Source of the DNA: Lingula anatina
Lineage: Eukaryota > Brachiopoda > Lingulata > Lingulida > Lingulidae
NCBI RefSeq assembly: GCF_001039355.2
Contig: NW_019775671.1
Coordinates: forward strand, 103,260-125,758
Direction of reading: 5' to 3'
Length of the DNA stretch: 22,499 nucleotides
In this document: one piece after another, positions 1 to 8,904 of the stretch
Layout: every line of letters starts with the position of its first letter
How positions within the stretch are numbered: position 1 is the stretch's first letter
Position numbers and translations under genes: made by a program
The notes under the pieces: generated by a model
What the model saw: only the letters and a program-made list of their open reading frames with translations
What the model was told of the DNA's origin: nothing
The model's database searches: none

Positions 1-24
1 TATATATATATATATATATATATA
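1..24. repeat. (TA)n microsatellite
   Basis: Alternating TA runs from the window edge to position 24. Confidence 0.95.
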
Positions 25-156
25 GGTAATTTCTTTCACACTCCATATTGTTTTAATAACATGCAATGAATCATTAATTCTTCTTCGCCATTGTTATCAC
101 GATGTAAATTTGCCAAAGATAAATCAAGTTTAAGTCGAGATTACTTTCGTACTTAC

Positions 157-284
157 CAAATTACATGCGCACAAAAGTCCGATTCCCTTGTTGAGAGCGA
201 CACCGGCAGCACATTCCGCTTTCAATTTAGCATACGAGCTAATAACCAAAGCAGGCAAGGCGGCCAATACACGGCGATCCAAGC
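157..284 (-). CDS. Secreted-protein gene, exon 4
   Basis: This exon has a ctacag acceptor and a gtaagt donor. Two bases finish the Gly codon left open by the microexon, then 42 codons follow (LDRRVLAALPALVISSYAKL and onward), Ala/Leu-rich with three Cys. It ends in phase 0. The next exon is not in the window. Confidence 0.65.
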
Positions 285-2991
285 CTGTAGAAAGGACATA
301 AAAATGAATCTTGATTAAAATTTTTAAATCGTGTTCGTTTTGCACTGTGGATTATATGACGAGTCTATATATATATACACAGATAATAAAAGGCGATATT
401 ATTCACGTAGAAATACCAATGCCGCATATACAACCTAAAGTTGATCCGCGGATCAAATATGGCCGACCCATTTGATAGCTTACCCCCTAATAACTTATTC
501 AGTGTCTGTTGGGGGATTGGGCAACAAGCTTTCAAGTGGGTCGGCCATATTTGGTCCTCGGATCTGTTAGTCCGCGGATCAACTATGGTTTTAATAACAA
601 AAGGCCTATAACTAAATACAATGAAACTTCATGCAATTTTATATTTACCGGAATGCATATATACCATTTAGGAAAGATTAGTCAAGTAAGATGAACAGAA
701 AGATAAATAGAAATAATTACAACAAGGTCAAACTTGAAGCCATCCGTTCTAGTTCAGCTTTTAATAAATGCAGCAATTTTAAGAGAGTTTGACTACCTCA
801 TACTTTTATACTTTTAAATAAACAATTTATTGGTTTTATTTAATCAATACTCTGAACGTGACAGTGTGACCGTTATAATGTCGACAGAGATCTAAGAGAA
901 AAGAAGAGACCATCAATCCACAGTAGGAAGTTAGCAATAAAGTGAGAGCAGGGAGTGTAAATGGAAAAAGAAAATATTTACCTTCAGTATATCTGTCGTG
1001 CTGAAATATGAATAATCATAATTTAATTCATACGAGGCCTTGATCACTCAGTGAACAGTTCTGAACGGAATTTCCGCAAAGAAAGAAATGATTGCACAGA
1101 ATATTAAGTACAAATGTTTATCTTATGAAAATTTTTTAATAAGAATCAGAACAGTGTGAATTTTGCAATGCTGCCAGGGAAACTATTCTTCACGTTTTCT
1201 GGGATTGCCCTCATGTACAGAATGTTTGAACGTGTGTCATTTGTTCCGTAAAAGATAATTTAGGTACTGCAATTGACAGATCTCCCGAGATTTTTATACT
1301 CGGGCTTGTGCAATCATATGACTTAAAAGGTTTTTATCTACTGATCTTAATAATTAAGAAATATATTAGTTTATGTAGAACGAAAACAAATCCCAACATG
1401 GGAAGGAACTAGACAATATATTAATTATTACAGAAATATTTGTTTATATTTTTTATATATGTATACCGACAAAAAAAACATGTTAAAAGAAAATGGGAAA
1501 ATATTGATCGCATATTACAAATTAATTGACAAGCAACAAGCTTATGATATACCTCTTAGAATTTCAATTGTAAGGTTAACAACATGAATAGTCAATCTCT
1601 ACTTTCTACCCGTTTATGCATTACTGTAATTGTACAACCTTTTTTACTGAGAGAGAAAGAGAGACCAAGTATATGTAAATGTGTGTGCGCGCGCGCGTGT
1701 GTTTTTGTGTGTGATTCATAAGCCAAAAACTAAGTTTGTATATTGCTACTGAATAAAAAGTTTACAACTCTTCAGTCGAGTAAGTAAAAAAATAAACCTG
1801 ATAGTCAGGACCTTTGTAAAAGAACCATTTTGTATGTTTGATGAGGAATTGTTTTGCTTCTGGAGTGAATAAGAGTAAAGCATATACGTTAAATACCAGA
1901 TGCGTGTCCCGTCGAATTAAAAACATTTCCCAATTTTTTTTTCCTGTTAGCATGTCGTCTGAAACACGGTCCGTGCCCCGACTACTCTACTACAATATAC
2001 CTCAACACGGGCAGGTCAAGCAATTCGTCAAGGGGGGCGGGGGGGGGGGGGGCGGGGTGCACAAATATTTTTATGCCAAGCCAAAAGGAGATAATGACGA
2101 CTTCACAGTAACTTATGGGGCTCGAGAATAGAAAAGTCGCTTGGCTGTGTCTCGTTTCGTTTGTTATATGTAGGCCTACATGTACTATTTATAAGGGATA
2201 GGTTTAGAAGGGGTAGCCTACCTGCGAAAAGAAGGGCCAGGATAGGGATCATGTGGGTTACTATGTGCAGGAACCGTCATTATTATACAGCAGCTAGTAC
2301 ATGTATTCCTCTAATTTAACTGAAAAATACACAAACACATACCTCGACATATGGAGCAACAGCGTCGTATTTGTCGCCTCCTAACCGTTTGTGAGCCTTC
2401 TTTGCTAAACCAGTACTCAAAACAATTGACTGAAAATAATAGCAAGGAGTCAGAAGATTAAGCAAAATATTCAACTTTTATATAAGGTATAAATTAAGGT
2501 ATAAAGGTATAATATCAGTGTTTTGAAATAACTTAAGTCTTTATTTCTATATCTACATACACTGTATCCCGCAACTTATCTTTCCCTGTCAAGACTTAAA
2601 AATACCCCCTCCCCCAAGGAAAAATTATCCGATATTTCCATCTGAATGTTCAGAAAGACATGGTCATGCTGAACATGTGGCCGATTGCTCACTTCTTTGC
2701 TTAGCCACGATTGATAAATATCGGGCCATTCGACATTTTTGTATCCGACCGGGTGAAACCTTACTGAAAGTTTCTGTATAGGTATGCCTTAATGCACGCA
2801 GCTGACGCACCGAACGCCTACCTGACAACATGCAACAGCTGCTCTGCTTACACAGCGTGCTGACATAAGAAACGAAAACTTAGATATACATATATCTTAT
2901 TTCTTTGAGTTGAATGAGTATCGTGTTAAAAATGTGACTGAAAGAAACCCTGCACTAGTTTTAAACATACCAGAAGTAAGATAACCTTCAT
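157..2991 (-). CDS. Unrecognised small secreted protein, 5' part, four exons (3' end outside window)
   Basis: Coding exons on the minus strand are 2971-2991, 2343-2429, 982-1000 and 157-284, each with AG/GT borders (donors gtatgt, gtatgt, gtaaat, gtaagt). The phases fit exactly: 7 codons, 29 codons, 6 codons plus one base, then two bases plus 42 codons. The joined N-terminus begins MKVILLLSIVLSTGLA, a clean signal peptide (basic K2, hydrophobic core, small residues before the predicted cut). The rest (about 69 residues so far) starts with basic residues (KKAHKR), has an acidic and Tyr-containing stretch, an RR pair, then an Ala/Leu-rich probably helical segment with three cysteines spaced C-x14-C-x-C at the end. 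A TATA box lies upstream. The RR and KR pairs could be processing sites, but that is inference. I do not recognise the family. The gene continues left of position 157. Exon borders and phases are seen in the sequence; joining them into one mRNA is inference. Confidence 0.62.
431..588. mobile_element. 158-bp foldback (inverted-repeat) element
   Basis: The arms 431-490 and 511-588 are near-perfect reverse complements. Shared blocks include AGTTGATCCGCGGA at the outer ends and AAATATGGCCGACCCA further in, leaving a loop of about 20 nt. No coding capacity is visible. It lies in the third intron of the minus-strand secreted-protein gene. Size and structure fit a miniature inverted-repeat element (MITE); the superfamily is unknown because no clear target duplication is seen. 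Confidence 0.7.
982..1000 (-). CDS. Secreted-protein gene, 19-nt microexon 3
   Basis: The 19-nt segment is framed by atatttcag and gtaaat. It reads HDRYTE plus one base, which is exactly the phase change (0 to 1) needed to connect exon 2 with exon 4. Without it exon 4 would be out of frame. Confidence 0.55.
1143..1404 (+). pseudogene. LINE ORF2 C-terminal fragment (CCHC-like tail), degenerate
   Basis: One frame reads EQCEFCNAARETILHVFWDC, a C-x2-C...H...C motif typical of the extreme C-terminus of non-LTR retrotransposon ORF2 proteins. It continues past one in-frame TGA into FILGLVQSYDLKGFYLLILI and a Lys/Arg-rich end. There is no reverse transcriptase domain. It lies antisense in intron 2 of the minus-strand gene and is clearly a different family from the LINE at 17331-20702. 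Confidence 0.65.
1679..1712. repeat. Alternating GT/GC tract
   Basis: (GT)n(GC)n(GT)n alternating purine-pyrimidine run, followed by a second short GT run. This is a sequence type able to form Z-DNA. Confidence 0.8.
2032..2057 (+). repeat. Poly-G tract
   Basis: Nearly uninterrupted G run with three C interruptions, in intron 2 of the minus-strand gene. The Gly-rich reading frame across it is not a real protein. Confidence 0.9.
2343..2429 (-). CDS. Secreted-protein gene, exon 2
   Basis: This exon has a ttttcag acceptor and a gtatgtg donor, with 29 open codons and phase 0 at both ends. It completes the signal peptide (SIVLSTGLA) and begins the mature part (KKAHKRLGGDKYDAVAPYVE). Confidence 0.7.
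2971..2991 (-). CDS. Secreted-protein gene, coding exon 1
   Basis: This exon encodes MKVILLL, the start of the signal peptide. The ATG is the first on the predicted transcript below the TATA box. The exon ends at a consensus gtatgt donor in phase 0. Confidence 0.65.
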
Positions 2992-3078
2992 CTCTTCAGT
3001 CGTCGGCGTCTCAGCAACACTAGATGGTGAAAGCGGGTGTCTCTGGCGATTTCTGACCACACCCTCTGCCTCGGTCAG

Positions 3079-3120
3079 CTTTATATAGCGTTCGAGCGCT
3101 GACCAGTGCTCACACACGTG
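3079..3120 (-). promoter_or_regulatory. TATA box and CACGTG E-box of the minus-strand secreted-protein gene
   Basis: On the minus strand TATATAAAG lies at 3087-3079, about 90 nt before the ATG at 2991, which places the start site near 3050-3055 and gives a short leader of about 60 nt. A palindromic CACGTG E-box at 3115-3120 sits just upstream. Both motifs are seen; promoter activity is inferred. Confidence 0.55.
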
Positions 3121-3180
3121 ATATATATATGTTATAATAAATCGCAACAGTATTGGTCGAGTATTATTTAACAAGACCTC

Positions 3181-4283
3181 ATCCGAGGCTGCACGCCCTG
3201 AGTTTCAGAGGCCACTAGAAACTCTGTCCTCCACTGTTAGCAGTAGGCCTAATTGAAAACAACAGAAGCAGGCTGACAGCAGAGAGGAGTTCCCACAGTG
3301 TTCCCAGTCTCCTCGGACACTCAGGGTGGGGTGTCATTCTACCATTAGGTCTGCTAGGTTATAAATCTCCAGCCTCCCAGTAGATTTAAAATCTCAGCAG
3401 CTTAGATGTGAAATCCATAGGCCTAGGCCTACCGTTTCTTACGACCAAGAGTAGGGGACATTACCCTCTACCAGAGCCGCAGTTATTATTGTGGACATTT
3501 TTGGCTAAATCGACATCAGACCAAAATGACTGTCTATTTATCTAGAGACATATCTGTGAATATCTGTGGAAAATGAATCTGTCGCCCTGGTAGAGGGTAG
3601 GCTAATGGGACATGCTTGGGGGAGGGGCCGGGCAACAAGGAAGCTGCAAGCGTGTGTCAAAGCACCGTACGTGGTGGAACATTACTCTCTGACCACAGGG
3701 TGCCCTAGCAGTAGTGATAAAAATGTTAAAAGGCTCACAGTGTTTTTGTATAATATTTTAGTGGCCCCTGACATCAGAGGGTAGTGATACATGACAATTT
3801 AATTGTATTACTTCCACAGATAATTGAAATAGGGCCTACAAACAAAAATCCTCATAGGCCTATTTTATATCATCTGTCTTTCTATCTTAGTGTGTCTGAC
3901 ATAATCGAAATCGTTCGTAGACATAATCCATAGACTTTCAAACATGACAATTACTTGCAATAAGAATGCAGTTTTGTCGTGTTTTCATCATTATGTAAAA
4001 CATTTGCCTGTCTCCTGTCATCATTTTTATTCAAGGTGTTTTGTCGTTTTAAAGGGTGTGAATTGGAAACAGAAGCTTTGCAGAATTTTTACACACGTAC
4101 AATATACTTTTCATTTGTAAATCAACATTTCAAACTTCATCTATCGCTAGTTTACAGACTAGTTTATAGACTTATAATACACCCTATCTTGGTCTTCAAT
4201 ATTTAGAGATTTGAAACAGTGCCTCCGTTTCAGGACGGTAGAGGAAATATGAATGTGTATTCGGTGGGCTAAGTTAGTGCGGG
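3181..4283. other. Intergenic region between two head-to-head genes
   Basis: This is the spacer between the minus-strand secreted-protein promoter and the sulfatase start codon. It should contain the sulfatase promoter and leader, but no convincing TATA box was found. A 15-bp inverted repeat around ACCCTCTACCAG (3462-3476 and 3585-3599) and several TAGGCCTA words are present. No coding exon is supported. Confidence 0.6.
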
Positions 4284-4380
4284 ATGTATTGTTTTCAGCT
4301 ATACATTTTAACTATTTTACAGTTAGGTGTTTATGCCAGTCAGAGTCCACACATAGTTTTTATAGTCGCGGACGATCTTG
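4284..4380 (+). CDS. ARSB-like: Sulfatase exon 1: signal peptide and metal-binding DD
   Basis: Residues 1-32 plus one base of 33. MYCFQLYILTILQLGVYA is the signal peptide, followed by SQSPHIVFIVADDL, the sulfatase first strand with D30 and D31. The donor is gtaagt. Confidence 0.9.
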
Positions 4381-7300
4381 GTAAGTTCCCTATAAAAGAA
4401 TGATACCGACGTTCAAAACAAAATTTAGATTCTTCCCACCTAGCACGAAAGTCTTAGCATTAGCTCTCATATTTTCGTTTTCTTACATGCATTATTTGCG
4501 TGTGTTATCTTTCCCAAACTAGTTAATGAAGTCTGTGGTTTGGGGTTTTTCTAAATTCATTCCCTAATACTAGTGTGTGTTAAGTATGATTTACATTGTA
4601 TGTACCCGGTTTTCTTGCACACACACACACAATAATAATAATAATAATAATAATGATAATAATAATAATAATGATGATAAAAATAAATAAATTAATTATT
4701 TGATTAAAAAATAATAAATAAATAAATAATAAATAAATAGATAAAATAACATAATAATAATAATATTCAAATAAATATATAAAGAATAAGAATAAATAAA
4801 TAGATAAATAAATCATAAAAAAAAAAAAAAAAATAATTAGCCATTTCAAATTATTTCTATTCATTGGTGTTAAACTTAATCCCTCAGCAGGTGTGAACCT
4901 GCCAATATAAACCTTCAGCACTGGCATCTCTCAAACATATTCACTATTTTATTTTTGCAGGTTGGAATGATGTTGGTTTCCGAAACCCAGCTATAAAAAC
5001 CCCAAACATTAATCGCCTGGCAAATAATGGAGTTGTTCTCAACCAGTCTTATGTGCAGCCATGGTGTAGTCCGTATGTACTGCTAGTAGTAATGTCTTTA
5101 TGGCTTTACGGTAGCTTTGATAACCGTTGGTATGTTGGTTTGAATATGATGTCCTGTGATAGTGATCTCTGTGTGTTTACATGTGCATAATTATATGCGT
5201 GTCTGTTAGCTTGGTATTGGTAAATTATATACCCGCATAAGTTGATGAAATGTTTGTAATGGTTAGAGCATAATTAAGAAAGTTTGTTTGAACATTTTCA
5301 GATCAAGAAGTGCATTTCTAACTGGATATTACCCATTTCACAATGGACTTCAGGTAGTAATAAGATGACCTGTATATATAACATGCATATAAGCTGCAGA
5401 TGTTTTCCTTTAAACATACACTTTCTAGGGATCCTCAGCGAATTTTTAGTACTATTACTTACCAAACATCAATCTGTTAAATTAAAAGCTCAGAAATATT
5501 TTTAAAAATCTCTGACTTTGTACCACATTTTTTCCTTGGTTTGGCCCAAGCGGGCCCTGGCCAATTTGCATAAGAATTTTTTTAATAGAGGCAGTAATTT
5601 CAACACTTCAAAAGGATTACATGCATTTTCACATTTATTAGTACATGCTACCTAAAAAGTGTAGTATGGATAAGCTTTCCTTTGAAATAAAATGACAGTT
5701 AAGAAAGACATTGAGGATTAATTTAAAACACATTTACATTTTTTTTCTTTATCTAACCTAGGAATATCAGACAGCTTGAAGGATACATATATCCTACCAC
5801 ATAAAAGAGCATTCATTTTAAAGCTTGAACTACTCTGTAATTCTTTCTTTTCCAGCATGGTGTGATACATGATACACAGCCCTATGGTCTTCCTCTGAAC
5901 AGAACCACACTGCCACAGCACCTGCAGGCACTGGGATACAGGACAAGTATGATTGGAAAGTAAGGGACTGTATACAATGAATATTGGCGACCTAGCTAAT
6001 GGACACTAATGCTACAGGGATTCTCACTGAATCCAATCAGATTTACTGATTAACACACCATTTGTTTCCAATGCACTCATACCATCACAATCTTTTCTAT
6101 ATTCAACATGTATATGCCAGGAGGAGGCATATTAGTCAGTTAAACGGATTTTCTTCATTGGGTCCGCATAGAATTAGTGGGCATCAGCTAGTTCAACAAA
6201 ATTAATTGTGAACATTCTCTAAGCCTGAGTCTCAGACATTAAACCTGGCTCCACGGCCAGTAAAGATGAGGCCAGGCCATAAAAATGCCGTAAGTTTGTT
6301 CATTTGCTGGCTACTGTTTCTGTTTCATTGTTAACCCAAATAGCCAATGCAACAGCAGTTTTTGTACAGGGTGTATCTTGTTTTAATTACTAGTAGTTCT
6401 AGCTCCTTTTAAGGATTTTGAAATTTTTTTAGCTGTCAAAAGATTGAATGTGTCATGGGTAGTCTTAGACCCTGTTTCCATACCTAGATCGATCAAGCAG
6501 GATGGACCCATCTCGAGGGGTTTCTTGCTAAATTACATACAGCTTTAACAGCTCTGATGCCTACTGAAGCTGTTTAGGGGTAATAACCTATTGTTTAGCA
6601 GCTTCAGTAAGCATGCCAGACATCTAAGGAACTTAAGCTGAATCCAATTTACCAAGAAACCCCTCAGAGATGGCTCAATCCTGCTAGGTCAATTTAGGTA
6701 TGGGAACAGCGTCTAAGCTGCGAGTGCTGAGCATATTGTGACAGTGGGACTGCCATTTTGTAGCATGATGAATGGAGAATTATGTACTGCTTTGCCACTT
6801 GTTTAATTTTGATTGTAAGATTCATTCATTTTAGATTATACATATATTTAAAAGAAAACAGTGCAGGTGCGCTTGCTTTACCATTCAATTTTTATTTTTG
6901 GTGGCACTCTTTTCCAGAAGAAATGGAGTGAATTAATGTAGTCAAATGCCAAGGTGTTATAATGACATTTAAAAATGTTGTATGATATAATTTTTTGACA
7001 GTCGCACTCAAAATTTTTTAAAGATGAAATTGTCTTTCATGTTTCATTTTGTCTAGGTGGCATCTTGGTTTTTGTAACTGGAGCTATACTCCTACATCCA
7101 GGGGGTTTGACCATTTCTACGGTTACTACAGCGGAGCAGAGGATTATTTCACTCATGTTCAAGGTAATATGCTCTGAACTTTTCTGAGCCTTTCAATTGC
7201 AAGTTATATATTTACCAAACTGAGAACCAATTTAATCATTTACCTTGATTTGTATTTATGATTTTAGGTTTATATCTTTTATTAAATAAAGATTATTAAA

Positions 7301-8873
7301 TTTGTTTATTTTCTTTTTATAAATACAAAGTGTTATCCCCCACAATGTGACCTACATTGCTGCATGTGAAAGGATTAAGGAACCTTGGTGGTTACTCATA
7401 ACAGAAAGAGAAGCTCTCTTCTCCCTCCCCCTTCCTCCATCCCTGGTTCCCGTTATCAAGGAGAAGGTACACCATATGTATACATGTCAGTTTATATTCC
7501 TGGTTACTTTCCAGGTCGTGAAGGACATGTCCATGGCTTAGATTTCAGAGACGACAGAGATGCAGTATGGGACCAACAAGGAATTTATTCAACTGTAAGT
7601 ATAAATTCAAGATTTTACAAGTTGCATTCTTAAAGAATTATATATTTAATGTTATTATATAATTATTAAACAACATTGGACCATTGGTTCTTGATGCTTG
7701 GTTCAAGTGTTTCTGTTTTTTAATCATTAGTATAGTAATGTGTGTACTTTTAAATACCACTTTTCACTGTAAAAGATACAAAGGCCTCGAAATATGGTTA
7801 TCCATGTGAATATTTAAGAAAATAAAGAGTGTGAAAGTTATTTATCAGCCATGTTTCTTTTTCAGTATTCCTATAGTAAAAGAGTTACTGAGGTGATCAT
7901 AAAGCACAATCAGTCCCACCCTCTGTTTCTGTACATGGCATTCCAGTCCACACATTCTCCTCTACAGGTAGGAACATTCTAATGGCACACTTCTTCTTGA
8001 GTTTATTTCTAAATAGCTGATCAAATTTTCAGACAAAGTACTTTGATTAAAGAAGTTTAGGGACATCATAATTATCATTTTGTTGACTTTGCAAATTAGA
8101 TTAAAAGAAGTTTCAGTAGAATCTGCATGATTTGAAATCAATTTGAAATCAGAAAAATTTGTGTGAGTTACACAGAGTTTTGAGTTTGGCAATGTTTATG
8201 TTTATTTCCGCTAATACAAAAGAAAACTGATGTGGAGTCTATTAAATTTCCTCATTTTTATTTTGTTAAGGTGCCAAAAGTTTATGAAAACATGTACAGA
8301 AACATCAACAATCAATCCAGAAGGATATTTTCTGGTGAGTAATCAGTTTTGTGTTATACAGTCTGAAATATTGAAATGGCCCACTGTATTATCACAGTCA
8401 TCAAAACAAAATGTGTAACATTCATTATGCTGAGATCATACTTGACTAAATGCTAAGCCTAAAGATGATTTTATTAGGATTAATAGAATCCGAAACACTT
8501 GTATTCAATATATATTATTGATTTTAATAGACTTACTTAATAGAAATATGCCAGAGTGAACTAGTTGTTTGTGATGGCTTTAGCAAATAAATCGATGCAG
8601 AATTTTGTCAGTGATTGTATTTTACCTTCTGCATCACTTCACTAGAATACAATATTTGCTTATGGAAATATTTCATGTTTAAAAAAACATTACTGGGAAT
8701 TTTGTGATAGGGATATTAATCTTTGTGATGTATTTCATGTTTTTGTTTTAGGTATGGCAACAGCAATGGATGACACCATTGGCAATATAACTGCAGCATT
8801 AGAGAAATCTGGAATGATGAATGACACAGTCATTATATTCACAACAGATGTAATTTTTTAATTAAGAGATGAG

Positions 8874-8904
<31 letters not shown>

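Noticed and set aside
1762-1953. Minus-strand ORF with an acceptor-like site (cactccag at about 1860) as an alternative third exon of the secreted-protein gene
   Set aside because: Its phase-0 reading gives an unconvincing peptide, it has no good donor, and the microexon at 982-1000 connects exons 2 and 4 exactly.
1838-2131. 97-codon plus-strand ORF with a poly-Gly stretch
   Set aside because: The Gly run is the poly-G tract; no homology or splice signals, and it overlaps an intron of the minus-strand gene.
3566-3784. 72-codon plus-strand ORF upstream of the sulfatase
   Set aside because: No splice sites, no recognisable domain, and it crosses one arm of a short inverted repeat.
4299-4380. 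Sulfatase exon 1 beginning at an internal acceptor (gttttcag at 4298 or ttttacag at 4322)
   Set aside because: The ATG at 4284 is in frame, preceded by an in-frame stop, and only reading through both sites gives a full signal peptide.
4580-4927. Minus-strand ORF with long Ile/Tyr runs that looks like membrane segments
   Set aside because: It is a translation of the AAT and AAAT microsatellite.
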